From Clostridiales bacterium (GTDB taxonomy: Bacteria > Bacillota > Clostridia > Monoglobales > Monoglobaceae), in the NCBI GenBank assembly GCA_019419865.1, contig JAHZIG010000006.1, positions 1-64,000 of the forward strand: a stretch of 64,000 nucleotides of DNA, written 5' to 3'. A program made the translations under genes and the position numbers. Below the pieces are notes generated by a model. The model searched no databases. It had not been told where the DNA came from and saw only the letters and a list, made by a program, of their open reading frames with translations. The stretch's first letter is position 1. Every line of letters starts with the position of its first letter. Positions 23,290-32,900 of this stretch are shown piece after piece.

Positions 23290-24126
23290 ATGGACATTGA
23301 AATCAGAAATCCGTGGCATCCGGAGGACGCTAAGCATTACACTACCGAGAGAATGAGAAACGACTTTTTGATACAGGATCTGTTCACTCCGGACAAGGTA
23401 AGGCTCGTATACAGCCACGTTGACAGGATAATCGTCGGCGGAGTTTGCCCTGCGAAAGAGACGCTTTCTCTGGAGGCGGGACACGAGCTGGGCGTCGATT
23501 ATTTTCTCGAGCGCCGCGAACTGGGCGTTATCAACATCGGCGGAGCGGGTACGGTCATACTCGACGGCGAGGAATACGACTTGGACTACAAGGACGGTCT
23601 CTACGCCGGTATGGGTATAAAAGAGGTTTCGTTTAAGAGCAAGGACGCGTCCAACCCCGCTAAGTTCTATTTAAATTCGGCGCCGGCGCACAAGACGTAT
23701 CCGACTCTCAAAATAACCATGGAGATGGCGAACAAGAGACCCCTGGGAAGCGTCGAGGAATGTAACAAGAGAGTTATAAACCAGTACATACACCCGGCGG
23801 TATGTCAGAGCTGTCAGCTCGTAATGGGCATGACCTCTCTGGACGTAGGCAGCAACTGGAACACCATGCCCTGCCACACCCACGAGAGAAGAATGGAAGT
23901 TTATCTCTATTTCGAACTGGGCGAGGACGACGTGGTATTCCACATGATGGGCGAGCCGCAGGAGACGAGACATATCGTTATGAGAAACGAAGAGGCGGTC
24001 ATCTCCCCGAGCTGGTCGATCCATTCGGGCGTGGCTACCAAGAACTACACTTTTATCTGGGGAATGGTCGGCGAAAACCAGACCTTCGACGATATGGACA
24101 ACGTAGCGATGAAGGACCTCAGATAA
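23290..24126 (+). CDS. kduI: 5-dehydro-4-deoxy-D-glucuronate isomerase
   Basis: A 278-residue KduI enzyme, which converts the unsaturated-uronate product of pectin or glycosaminoglycan breakdown (4-deoxy-L-threo-5-hexosulose uronate) into 3-deoxy-D-glycero-2,5-hexodiulosonate. Family blocks are [30 protein letters not shown], the zinc-binding [16 protein letters not shown] (two His and a Glu) and, later, [19 protein letters not shown] (another His). Length is standard when started at ATG 23290, behind AGGAGG; an earlier frame start at 23155 has no ribosome site. KduD is not present in the window. It is followed after 64 bases by an uncharacterised gene on the same strand. It fits the pectinesterase and uronate genes nearby. 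Confidence 0.96.
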   Translation: MDIEIRNPWHPEDAKHYTTERMRNDFLIQDLFTPDKVRLVYSHVDRIIVGGVCPAKETLSLEAGHELGVDYFLERRELGVINIGGAGTVILDGEEYDLDYKDGLYAGMGIKEVSFKSKDASNPAKFYLNSAPAHKTYPTLKITMEMANKRPLGSVEECNKRVINQYIHPAVCQSCQLVMGMTSLDVGSNWNTMPCHTHERRMEVYLYFELGEDDVVFHMMGEPQETRHIVMRNEEAVISPSWSIHSGVATKNYTFIWGMVGENQTFDDMDNVAMKDLR

Positions 24127-24190
24127 GAAAGAGATTATTTGATTTTAACGCACATATCACACGCGCATATAAAAATGAGGAGAACTTAAG

Positions 24191-25066
24191 ATGGGCTTAA
24201 CGATTACATTATCAGGCGCGGACGGAACGACCTCCGCGATGGCCTCGGGAAAAGACGAGGCGGTCTTAAACGTTTCAGGGTATAAGAGCGGCGATACGCT
24301 CGTATTTGAAACGGACGAGAAATACGTAAAAATAAACCTCGCCGACGGGGTGAAAGAGTCGATAGTATACATACCCGAAGGCAGGTTTGAATTTAAGATA
24401 CCCGAGGGCGAGGCGCTCAGAGGCTTCGCTCCGGGAACGTTCGACGGAGAGCAGACGGTAGTTATGAAGACCGCGGCGGAGAGCGAGCTCAAGGAGTACA
24501 GAAACCTGTGCCTTAACCCGTTCGACTACAGGCTCGCCTGCGAGGTCGTAGACCCGGACGCGCCCGAGTGGAGCAATCCGACCGATTCCAAGGCGATCGA
24601 ACTCGGAGAGGTCAAGGCGTATCCGCACGCCTACGCCAACAGGGTCACGCGCAACGAGGGCTGTTTCTACGCGAGAAACGCGATAGACGGGATCAGTACC
24701 CCGGGTGGACACGGCGACTATCCGTATCATTCCTGGGGCGGAGCCGTCCATGAGGATCTGACCCTCGCGGTCTACTTCGGCAGAGAGGTAAGAGCCGACA
24801 AGCTCGTTCTGAATCTGAGGAGCGACTATAATCTGACCGAGGAGGGCAAGGAGCACGACACCTATTGGCATACGGCGCTTATCGAGCTTTCGGACGGCTT
24901 TAAGACCGAGATAAATCCTAAAAAGTCGGCCGAGGATCAGGAGTTTGAACTGGGCGAGCATAAGACCGAGTGGCTTAAGCTGTCCCGACTCGACCCGCTT
25001 CAGCTTGAGACGAGCGCGAACTTTGCGGCGCTCAACCAGATCGAGCTGTGGGGTTCGGATATTTAG
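24191..25066 (+). CDS. Uncharacterised protein, probably beta-sandwich, partner of kduI
   Basis: This 291-residue protein has no signal peptide or membrane segment, so it is cytoplasmic. The first ~100 residues look like a small beta domain (ITLSGADGTTSAM, YKSGDTLVFETDEKYVKINL). The larger C-terminal part is reminiscent of galactose-binding-like/F5-8 type C folds: ARNAIDGISTPGGHGDYPYHSWGGA, a conserved GREVRADKLVLNLRSDY and a closing ALNQIELWGSD. A discoidin-like cytoplasmic protein behind kduI suggests sugar or uronate binding, but I do not know a function. Good ribosome site (ATGAGGAG). A terminator follows at 25143. Confidence 0.7.
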   Translation: MGLTITLSGADGTTSAMASGKDEAVLNVSGYKSGDTLVFETDEKYVKINLADGVKESIVYIPEGRFEFKIPEGEALRGFAPGTFDGEQTVVMKTAAESELKEYRNLCLNPFDYRLACEVVDPDAPEWSNPTDSKAIELGEVKAYPHAYANRVTRNEGCFYARNAIDGISTPGGHGDYPYHSWGGAVHEDLTLAVYFGREVRADKLVLNLRSDYNLTEEGKEHDTYWHTALIELSDGFKTEINPKKSAEDQEFELGEHKTEWLKLSRLDPLQLETSANFAALNQIELWGSDI

Positions 25067-25142
25067 AACGGAGCGGTTTTGGTATAAATCGTTTCATATG
25101 AATAACGTTTGTGAATAACGCTTGAAAATTGCAAAGACGTAG

Positions 25143-25167
25143 CCGCCGGTTTTTATCGGCGGTTTTT
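25143..25167 (+). terminator. Intrinsic terminator of the kduI operon
   Basis: CCGCCG (25143-25148) pairs with CGGCGG (25157-25162) and is followed by five T. Confidence 0.75.
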
Positions 25168-25262
25168 ATATGCGTTTAACAGGCGCGCGGCGGGATGCGT
25201 CGCGCCGATGTTACGATTTAGGTATAGATTTGTAAACGTTTTATAAACAAATCGCATTAACC

Positions 25263-25291
25263 TTGATTTAGCGGCGGGCGCATGATATAAT
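25263..25291 (+). promoter_or_regulatory. Promoter of the lipoprotein gene
   Basis: TTGATT (25263-25268), 17 bases, TATAAT (25286-25291), 30 bases before the start codon. Confidence 0.75.
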
Positions 25292-25321
25292 GAAGTCAAA
25301 TTTGTACAGGGATGTGATTTT

Positions 25322-25825
25322 ATGAAGCATAAGTTTATATTGGGTAAAAAATTGATTTGTCTCGGCCTGATCTCCGCGATGGTTATTTCGCTCTCGTCGT
25401 GCGGCATACTCGAGAGGTTCGGCTTAGGCGGCTCGAACGCCGATACGGCGTCCGAACCGAGCCCGAGCGCGAGCGCCGCGGCTCAGCTTACGCAGGGGGA
25501 ACTTATAATAGGCGAGTGGGGCTTTGAACGAGTCGTAACCCCCGCGGGCGAGTATACTTCGCTGAGCCAGGTGGATCTTACCGGAACTCCGCTGGAGGAT
25601 TACGCCGACATCCTCTCTACCGTGCTGGAGAATGGAGCGGTAAGCTTCAGCGACGACGGAACCGTCAGCTTTTCGATACTCAGCGCGGATTATACCTTAA
25701 GCGGCGGCAGGCTTACGATAAGCTCGAGCTTGCTCCCGACCGAAATGTCCATAGATTGTAACATCGACGGCGACGAGATGGAGCTTAGCGAGCAGGGCGT
25801 TACGATCTATCTTGCGAGACAGTAG
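25322..25825 (+). CDS. Putative lipoprotein
   Basis: A 167-residue lipoprotein: KHKFILGKK, hydrophobic core, then the lipobox LSSC (Cys at about residue 27). An Ser/Pro/Ala-rich linker follows, then a domain starting LIIGEWGFERVVTP with alternating strands and many Gly/Ser turns (GTVSFSILSADYTLSGGRLTIS), reminiscent of small lipocalin-like or DUF-type lipoproteins that test for a beta-barrel. Anchored outside the cytoplasmic membrane; function unknown. Monocistronic, with its own promoter and a terminator at 25859. Confidence 0.75.
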   Translation: MKHKFILGKKLICLGLISAMVISLSSCGILERFGLGGSNADTASEPSPSASAAAQLTQGELIIGEWGFERVVTPAGEYTSLSQVDLTGTPLEDYADILSTVLENGAVSFSDDGTVSFSILSADYTLSGGRLTISSSLLPTEMSIDCNIDGDEMELSEQGVTIYLARQ

Positions 25826-25858
25826 GAAGAAGATTTAGAATATGTTCAGACGAAATCG

Positions 25859-25886
25859 GAGGGCGTTTATCGCGCCCTCTTTTTTT
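25859..25886 (+). terminator. Intrinsic terminator between convergent genes
   Basis: GAGGGCG (25859-25865) pairs with CGCCCTC (25873-25879) and is followed by seven T. Confidence 0.85.
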
Positions 25887-25899
25887 GGCGCCGCGCGGT

Positions 25900-26286
25900 T
25901 TAGAGCAGTTCGTCGAGGCTCAGCTTTTCATTGCCGGACAGCTGCTTAAATAGATCTTTTAGCGCGTAGAACTCTATTTTGAATTCGTTTATATCGTCGT
26001 TTTCCAAGTAGCCGACGCATTTTGTCCAAGATATATCTATGTCGTCGGAGATCTTTGAATCGATACTCATCCCGAGCCAGACTTTGTTTTTTTCAAGCAG
26101 TTCGTCTATTTTGTACATGTAGCTCAGCAGAAGCTCTCTGTCCGCGGCGTCTGAGTTTAGGATTTCCGAAACCGAATCCGCGGTCTCGTATACTTTGGTT
26201 ATGAATTTATTTATAACGCTTAAGTGCAGCCATACCACGGCGACCACAACGATCAGAAGAACTACCATCGAAGACGTTCTTTTCAT
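25900..26286 (-). CDS. DUF4363-family membrane-anchored protein
   Basis: A 128-residue protein with one N-terminal membrane helix (SSMVVLLIVVVAVVWLHLSV) and a helical extracytoplasmic domain (ETADSVSEILNSDAADRELLLSYMYKIDELLEKNKVWLG). This is the DUF4363 layout. It lies four bases after the YetF-like gene on the same strand; the DUF421-DUF4363 pair is a standing neighbourhood in Clostridia, so the two probably act together at the membrane. Function unknown. Confidence 0.88.
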   Translation of the reverse strand: MKRTSSMVVLLIVVVAVVWLHLSVINKFITKVYETADSVSEILNSDAADRELLLSYMYKIDELLEKNKVWLGMSIDSKISDDIDISWTKCVGYLENDDINEFKIEFYALKDLFKQLSGNEKLSLDELL

Positions 26287-26290
26287 AGAG

Positions 26291-26986
26291 TCAGCTCCTT
26301 TTCCTAAAACGCCGTTTTTCCTTTTCTATGATCACGACCTCGCCCTGTTCGTCGGCGCCCATGTAGAAGACGTTGGAGATCTTTTTGATCTTTTTCCTAT
26401 TTAACTGTTCGTACAGCCATTTTAGGTCGCGCCCCAGCCTTTTCAGATTACTTTTTATCAGCGAGCCGTTGTCTATGACGATATAGCTTATCGAGGAATC
26501 CGGCGGCGTTATGCCGAGCAGTTTAGGAGTTACCGGGTTATTCTCCGGGGTCTGGATAACGCTTATATTACCGTTGGTCTCCATTATCACATAGTCTACC
26601 TCGGACAGGGACGAAGCGCCGCTGTTGCGTATCTCCTCGAGCAGATCGCCCACGTTAAAACGCTGATTCTCCATTTCGCGCTGGTTGAGTTCGCCCTTCG
26701 CATAAAACGTGCTCGGCCGGCCGTAGAGCGCGGTCCTAAAGCGCAGATGTTTATACGCCAGATACGAGACGCCTATTTCCAATATGACGAGCACGAATAT
26801 GGCGACTACGCTCGTAAGCAGAGGTTTTCCGTTGTCGGTGATCGGCATGGCGGCCAGCTCGGATATGATTATCGTGACCACCAGCTCGGACGGCTCCAGC
26901 TCGCATATCTGACGTTTTCCCATAAGTCTTAGGTTCACGACCACGAATATATACATTATTATTGTTCTGAATATAGTGATTACCAT
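26291..26986 (-). CDS. YetF/DUF421-family membrane protein
   Basis: A 231-residue DUF421 protein. The N-terminal membrane part has about three helices (FRTIIMYIFVVVNLRLMGKRQICELEPSELVVTIIISELAAMPITD carries the family's MGKRQ and EL-P-ELV motifs). The cytoplasmic C-terminal domain holds LYGRPSTFYAKGELN, LLEEIRNSGASSLSEVDYVIMETNGNISVI, which is the second family signature. The start is set at ATG 26986, giving the usual N terminus. YetF-like proteins have been linked to spore and stress functions in Bacillota, but the reaction is unknown. It is the first gene of a two-gene unit with DUF4363. Confidence 0.9.
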   Translation of the reverse strand: MVITIFRTIIMYIFVVVNLRLMGKRQICELEPSELVVTIIISELAAMPITDNGKPLLTSVVAIFVLVILEIGVSYLAYKHLRFRTALYGRPSTFYAKGELNQREMENQRFNVGDLLEEIRNSGASSLSEVDYVIMETNGNISVIQTPENNPVTPKLLGITPPDSSISYIVIDNGSLIKSNLKRLGRDLKWLYEQLNRKKIKKISNVFYMGADEQGEVVIIEKEKRRFRKRS

Positions 26987-27095
26987 AGTTTGCGCGACCT
27001 CTTTGTTTTGGATTGAATATGTAATCAAACGGGCGGCGCGGCAGAGCTTCCGCATAAATTATTAAATTAATATTAAATTAAAAGCGTAAACTCTA

Positions 27096-27124
27096 TTTAC
27101 AAATAATAGGGGCTTTGATATAAT
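27096..27124 (+). promoter_or_regulatory. Promoter of the ROK kinase gene
   Basis: TTTACA (27096-27101), 17 bases, TATAAT (27119-27124), 52 bases before the start codon. Confidence 0.75.
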
Positions 27125-27176
27125 ATAACCACATTTTTTGGATAAAATACACACATATTTCAAGGGAGGTTTTCTC

Positions 27177-28127
27177 ATGTATATAGGTATTGATTTAGGC
27201 GGAACAAATATAGCGGTCGGATTGGTTGGCGACGACGGAAAACTATTGAAGTCGGTCTCCACGCCGACGCTCAGCGAGCGCGACTATACCGAGATAGTAA
27301 ACGATATGGCAAAACTTGTCAGGGGCATACTCAGTATAACCGGACATACCATAGACGATATCGACGGGATAGGGATAGGGAATCCCGGTACGGTCGATAA
27401 CGAAAACGGGATCATTCTCTATTCAAATAATCTTGGATGGGAGAACGCCAACGTCAGGGAGGAACTGAATAAGTATTTCGACGTACCCGTGAATATTGAA
27501 AACGACGCGAACGCGGCGGCGTTTGGCGAGTATTCGCTGTACGCCGACAAAATAAAGGATTTTGTATTCGTGACGCTCGGGACCGGAGTCGGAGGCGGAA
27601 TAATAATCGACGGCAAGATATACAGAGGCTTTAACGGCGCGGGCGCGGAGCTTGGACATACGACCCTCGTCCACGACGGCGTAAGGTGCACCTGCGGCAA
27701 GAAGGGCTGCTGGGAGGCGTACGGTTCGGTGACCGCGCTGATCAGGCAGACGCGCGAGGCCATAGCCGAGAACCCGGATTCGCTGATGGCGAAGACGTAT
27801 AAAGATACCGGAGTGGTAAACGGGCGGACTGCGTTCGACGCGGCGAAGGCCGGGGACGAAGCCGGGAAAAAAGTGGTCGATAAATACATCGAATACGTGG
27901 CCGACGGTATCGTCAGTATGATAAACATCTTCGCGCCCGAGGCGCTTATGATAGGCGGCGGCATAAGCAAAGAGGGCGATTATTTGCTCGAGCCGGTAAA
28001 AAAATTCTGCGCCGAGAACGTGTTCTGCAAGAATATCAGACAGACGGAGATAAAGATCGCGACGCTTAACAACGACGCCGGCATAATAGGCGCGGCGATG
28101 GCCTGCAAGAAGAGCTTGGAAGGCTGA
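27177..28127 (+). CDS. ROK-family sugar kinase, probably glucokinase
   Basis: A 316-residue ROK protein without a DNA-binding domain, hence a kinase. The ATP-binding phosphate-1 motif is GIDLGGTNIAVGLV at the N terminus. The catalytic Asp is in IENDANAAAFGEY, followed by VTLGTGVGGGIII. The ROK zinc site is complete: His of GAELGHTTLV and the Cys cluster CTCGKKGCWEAYGS. The pattern fits ATP-dependent glucokinases of Bacillota. AAGGGAGG precedes ATG 27177. It is monocistronic with promoter and terminator. Other hexoses, such as N-acetylmannosamine or fructose, cannot be excluded. Confidence 0.9.
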   Translation: MYIGIDLGGTNIAVGLVGDDGKLLKSVSTPTLSERDYTEIVNDMAKLVRGILSITGHTIDDIDGIGIGNPGTVDNENGIILYSNNLGWENANVREELNKYFDVPVNIENDANAAAFGEYSLYADKIKDFVFVTLGTGVGGGIIIDGKIYRGFNGAGAELGHTTLVHDGVRCTCGKKGCWEAYGSVTALIRQTREAIAENPDSLMAKTYKDTGVVNGRTAFDAAKAGDEAGKKVVDKYIEYVADGIVSMINIFAPEALMIGGGISKEGDYLLEPVKKFCAENVFCKNIRQTEIKIATLNNDAGIIGAAMACKKSLEG

Positions 28128-28148
28128 GGATTAAAATTATCATACGTT

Positions 28149-28185
28149 AAACGGGAACGGGGAGTTATTTCTATTCCCGTTTTGT
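28149..28185 (+). terminator. Intrinsic terminator of the ROK gene
   Basis: AAACGGGAA (28149-28157) pairs with TTCCCGTTT (28174-28182), followed by TGTTT. Confidence 0.75.
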
Positions 28186-28266
28186 TTGGGGAAATTTTGT
28201 GATTACAAAGCGAGCGCGGCGGCGAATACAGCCGCGACGCTTCGCGATACGGAACTGTTATTAAAT

Positions 28267-28319
28267 TGTCATGTCAAAAAAACACACAACTGTCACGTTA
28301 AAAAAACGTACAATTGTCA
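28267..28319. repeat. Three TGTCA repeats at exact 24-bp spacing
   Basis: TGTCA occurs at 28267, 28291 and 28315, the first two followed by similar A-rich words (TGTCATGTCAAAAAAACAC and TGTCACGTTAAAAAAACG). Such phased repeats are found at the ends of Tn552/Tn7/IS21-like transposons and in some operators. No transposase is nearby. Confidence 0.65.
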
Positions 28320-28554
28320 CTTTAATTTATAGGATGGAGTTGTTACAATATAACTAAAATCAGAAGGCGCTGACGTGAAAATTCATTTCGCGTCAGCCTC
28401 CGGCAGAATTAAAGCGTCAGTGCGAGATTTTCTTCACATAGCGGCGCTCTAAGACGCGTATAGTCGTAATAATCTCTTATTGTTCCTTGCCCTGCGGATA
28501 AGAGAGCTTTTATTTCTATTAGCGCCGACGCAGGGCGGCGGAACGGAGATTATT
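28320..28554. other. Intergenic region upstream of the MocR-like gene
   Basis: No supported gene. A hairpin pairs GGCGCTGACG (28365-28374) with the CGTCAG region downstream (about 28389-28394). An ORF from 28480 in frame with the MocR-like gene lacks a ribosome site and is not used as its start. Confidence 0.35.
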
Positions 28555-29913
28555 ATGGAAGTATTCGATATCCAATTGGATCGCGGCGGGGTCATGTATA
28601 AGCAGATATACGAATGGGTAGTCGGCGCGATCAAGTCGGGCGTCATATCCGACGGGGAGCAGCTTCCGTCTATAAGAACTCAAGCCGAGTATTTGGGCGT
28701 AAGTCGGAATACCGTCGACATAGCGTATCAAAATTTGGTGTCGGACGGGTATGCGACGGTCAAGAACAGGAGCGGATACTTTGTTTTATCGGACGGCGGC
28801 AAGGATTTTGGCGTCGAAGAAGAGACCGATCCAGGATGTAAATATAATTTAAGCTTAAACGGAGTAGATCTTTCAGGCGTAAATTACGGAGCTTTTTCAA
28901 AGATAGTACGGAATATAATCGACTTGGACGGGGATCTGTTCGGTCATGGTCAGAAACAGGGCGAATACGAGCTTAGAAAGCAAATAGCTAAGTATTTATA
29001 TATTTCCCGGGGGTTAGAGTGCGATCCGCATCTTATAGTTATAGGCGCCGGGAAGGATTATCTGCTGAGTATGCTGACCCAGATCTTAAGCGGGACTTAC
29101 GGCATGGAGATACCGGGCTCGGAGAAGATCTACAGAGCGCTGACCCTTACGGGGCGAGACGTGAAGTTGATAGAGTCGTCGTTTAAAGGGATAACCCCGG
29201 ACGAGATCGGCGGAGTGGATATAATGTATATGAACCCGATACATCATTTGCCTCTCGGATATACGCTCTCGGAGCCGGAGTGTAAAGAGTTTTTAAGGTG
29301 GGCTTCTGAAAAAGACGGGCGGTATATCATAGAGGACGATTACGACGGCGAATTTCAGTATGATTATCATTTCGGAGCCATGAAAAGACTCGATAAGAAC
29401 GACAAAGTTATATTCATAGGAGACTTTTTCAGAAGCATAGCGCCCGGGGAAAAAACGGCTTATATGGTTTTGCCCAAGTCGCTTATAACCGAATGGAAAA
29501 CAAAGCTCAAATTTTATTCTCCTCTTATTTCAAAGTGGGAGCAGAGGACGGTTTCCGAATATATACGACAGGGCTATTTGATAAAAGGAATAAGAAAGAG
29601 CCGCGATATATACAAGGCGAAACGCGACGCGGCGATTGGGGCGCTCAAAAAGAGTAAATTATGGGAAAAACTTGAGATATACGGACAAGGCGCCGGAACT
29701 CATTTTATAATACAGTATAGAGAACGAGAGGAGGACGAGCTGCTAAGAAGTTCAAGAGCGATAGGGGTCAAAATGGTTCCCGTATCAAGTTTTAGGTTGA
29801 TGAGGAAATGGGAAAAGGATAAGCGAAAAGGGGCGTTTACGTTTGGTTTCGGCGGACTTAGGCCGGCCGAGATTGAAGGAGCGGTCTCTTTGCTTGAAAA
29901 GGCATGGCTTTAA
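28555..29913 (+). CDS. MocR-type GntR/aminotransferase-like regulator lacking the PLP lysine
   Basis: A 452-residue two-domain protein. The N-terminal GntR winged helix (MYKQIYEWVVGAIKSGVISDGEQLPSIRTQAEYLGVSRNTVDIAYQNL) is normal. The C-terminal fold-type-I aminotransferase-like domain is recognisable (MNPIHHLPLGYTLS, YIIEDDYDGEFQYD, FRSIAPGEKTAYMVLP) but the Lys that normally holds pyridoxal phosphate in the FSKxLAPG motif is Arg293. The EDDYD Asp is kept. PLP could at best bind non-covalently. The start is ATG 28555 behind AACGGAG. It ends 12 bases before the giant secreted GH95-CE8 gene on the same strand, so it may control it (inference). Confidence 0.88.
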   Translation: MEVFDIQLDRGGVMYKQIYEWVVGAIKSGVISDGEQLPSIRTQAEYLGVSRNTVDIAYQNLVSDGYATVKNRSGYFVLSDGGKDFGVEEETDPGCKYNLSLNGVDLSGVNYGAFSKIVRNIIDLDGDLFGHGQKQGEYELRKQIAKYLYISRGLECDPHLIVIGAGKDYLLSMLTQILSGTYGMEIPGSEKIYRALTLTGRDVKLIESSFKGITPDEIGGVDIMYMNPIHHLPLGYTLSEPECKEFLRWASEKDGRYIIEDDYDGEFQYDYHFGAMKRLDKNDKVIFIGDFFRSIAPGEKTAYMVLPKSLITEWKTKLKFYSPLISKWEQRTVSEYIRQGYLIKGIRKSRDIYKAKRDAAIGALKKSKLWEKLEIYGQGAGTHFIIQYREREEDELLRSSRAIGVKMVPVSSFRLMRKWEKDKRKGAFTFGFGGLRPAEIEGAVSLLEKAWL

Positions 29914-29925
29914 GGAGGTATAATA

Positions 29926-32900
29926 ATGCTAAAAAAAGTGATTGGATTGGTAATGAGTATGGCGATGATCATTGGATGTATGCCGGCGACGCTCGCGCAG
30001 GCGGCGCAGGTAGACGACAACGCGGCGCAAACTCAGGATAGCGCCGAGCTTCAGAGCGGTTCGGAGTTCGATCCTGAAACAGTTATGTGGACGAATAATC
30101 CCATCGAGAACGTTTTAGCTCAAGAGGGGATCTATAAGACGGTAAAAGACGTTAATCCTAACGCGGATAAGAAAGATACAGACGTGCAAAATCCTTACGC
30201 GTCGAACGGAGATAACTATAACGGTTGGGAGTATTCGGAATTTGTGTGGACCAACTATTATCCGGTTGGCAACGGCAGGATGGCCGGAATGGTAGCCGGC
30301 GGTATCGACAACGAGGTCATTCAGATCAACGAGGATACTTGCTGGGACGGTTCCCCCTACGGAACCCTGAAGGATGAGGGCGGAAATACGCTTACGACGA
30401 TAGCGCAGACAAACGCGGCGCAGAAGATAACCACGGAAGATCCGACGAGCGGAAGCGTAGAGGGCGCGTGGAGATACTACAGAGGCGCGAACGCGGACGG
30501 AACTCCGGCTGAGATCGGTTCGGCGGGCGTGCTTGTGGGCGACGAGGCGTTTAGGACGGAGTACCCCGAATTTGCGGATCAGAGTATCTCGAATCAGGCG
30601 CTCAATATAGATAACTCGAAGACGCAGGAAGCGGTTCAGGACAGATGGAGCATGGAGGGAATGGTAGAGGAAACTTTCCTCGGCTCTCCCAGCAGGCAAA
30701 GAGCGTATAAGTCGTTTGTAGAGGTATATCTTGATTTTGGACAGAATCACGAGCAGGCTTCTAATTATACCAAGAGTCTCGATATGGAGACCGGCGTTGT
30801 AACGGTAGAGTATGACTACGACGGTTCGCACTTTAAGCGCGAGACGTTTGCAAGCTATCCGGATCAGGTAGTAGTTACGCATGTGGAGTCCGACTCGGCT
30901 CTAAACTTCAGCGCTCAGCTGCATACGTATCACAGTGAAAAAGACGGTTATTACAGCTATGAAAAGGTAAGCGATAACGAAGTTAAAGTGACCGCCGCGA
31001 TCACGAACGGCAGTAGGGACAATAACGAAGTCGGAACTGTAAACGCTATAAAATTCGAGGCGCGCATGTTCTTGGACGGCGACGGAACTTTCTCGGTTTC
31101 GGACGATAACACGACAGTTACGGTAAACGGCGGAAACGAAGCTAATATATACGTAGTAGGCGCTACAAATTACGTTGATTATTTAACTCTTGACAATACA
31201 AAACCGTCGGCCGACTGCGACAGATATGCGACTAACGTCAAGAGCAGAACATACGAGCAGATAAAAGAAAGACATCTTGCTGATTTTAGCGAACAATTTA
31301 ACAGAACCGAACTCAATATTGATAATGCAAACGGGGTAGACTATAGCGATACGCCTACGGAACAGCGCGTTCGTAAAAATATATACGGAGAGTCCGGCTT
31401 TTTGACAGGCGCGGGTTCGAGAACGTCTGACGCTAATAAAAACGGCGTATACACAACGTATTCGGAAGGCGACAACCAGCTGGCGACGCTCGAGTTCAAC
31501 TACGGCAAGTATTTGATACTTTCAGGTTCGAGAGACGGCCGCGATGCGTCCGAGGGCGAGATAGCGATTCAGGAGAGTCAGCCTCTCAACCTCACCGGTA
31601 AATGGAACGCCGCGTTCTCGGCTTCGTGGAACGGTAAGTATACTATAAATATAAACACGGAAATGAATTACTGGGCGGCGCAGCCTCTTAACATAGGCGA
31701 CAGCGAAAAACCGCTTATAGACACGTTCGACGAGCTGGCTCAGAGCGGAAGTATCACTGCGGCTAATCAGTACGCGATTTATAACGACAGAGGCGACGAT
31801 ACATATCAGCCCGGAGATCCGTGGGTAATGCACCACAATTACGACTTGTGGAGAGGAACTCAGCCGATAGATAACGCGACGGCGGGACTTTGGCCGACGG
31901 GAGGAATCTGGCTGCTCGATCACGCATGGCAGTATTATCAGTATAACAAGGACACCGAATATCTTGCGGAAGTGTATCCGTACATGGTAGGCGCGGCCAA
32001 GTTCTTTACTCAGTTCCTGGTCGTCGATCCGAAGACCGGATATTTGATAACCGCGGCTTCGTGTTCACCCGAGCAGGGAGGCGTTCAGCCGGGACCCGCG
32101 ATGGATACTCAGCTTGTGAGAAACCTCTACGATATGGTACGGCAGGCGTCCGAGATACTCGGTAAGACGAGCGAGAACGCCGATCTGCTGGCGAAGATAG
32201 ACGAGCAAATGCCTTCGTCGTATTTAGCCGATGAGAAAGGTAAACTGGCGCCTAATCTTATAGACGATTCCGGTTTAATACAGGAATGGGTAAGAGGCGA
32301 CGTTACTTTTGATATAGGAGAGAGAGACAGCGGACAGTGGGAGGTTACAAATCCGTTTACAAATGAAACGGTTAGAGTATACGACCACGGCGCAAGCAAT
32401 AACAACGGGCACAGACATTGTTCGCATCTTTGGGAGATGTTCCCGGGAACGCATCTTAGCGCGTACAGCGAGGACGAAAACGAGCAGGATATATTCCAGG
32501 CGTTCCAGAAATCGGTCGCTTCGAGAGGAACCGGCAGCGGCCAGGGCTGGGGTCTTGCATGGAGGATCAACCTCAACGCGAGAGCTTTAGACGGCAACGC
32601 GGCGTCGACCATGCTTGAACAGCTGTTTACCACAAGAACTTCGCCGAACCTGTTCGATCAGCACCCGAACTTCCAGATAGACGGTAACTACGGCGCGACG
32701 TCGGGTATCATAGAGATGCTCGTTCAGAGCCACGACGGTACCATAAATCTGCTCCCGGCGCTTCCGGATCAGTGGCAGAGCGGTTCGTTCAAGGGATTCA
32801 ACACCCGCGAGGGCGCGACGGTAGACCTTACTTGGTCGAACGGACGGCCGACGGAGGCTAAGCTGCACGTAAGAGAGAGCGGAGATATGAATATCCGCAC

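Noticed and set aside
28267..28319. CRISPR array
   Set aside because: Only three short TGTCA words with similar, not unique, spacers and no cas genes; no CRISPR array is visible anywhere in the window.
30115..30882. Long antisense ORFs inside the GH95-CE8 gene (also 33535-34197 and others)
   Set aside because: GC-skewed codon use of the real gene leaves long stop-free antisense frames; their translations are Arg/Val-rich and have no start signals.
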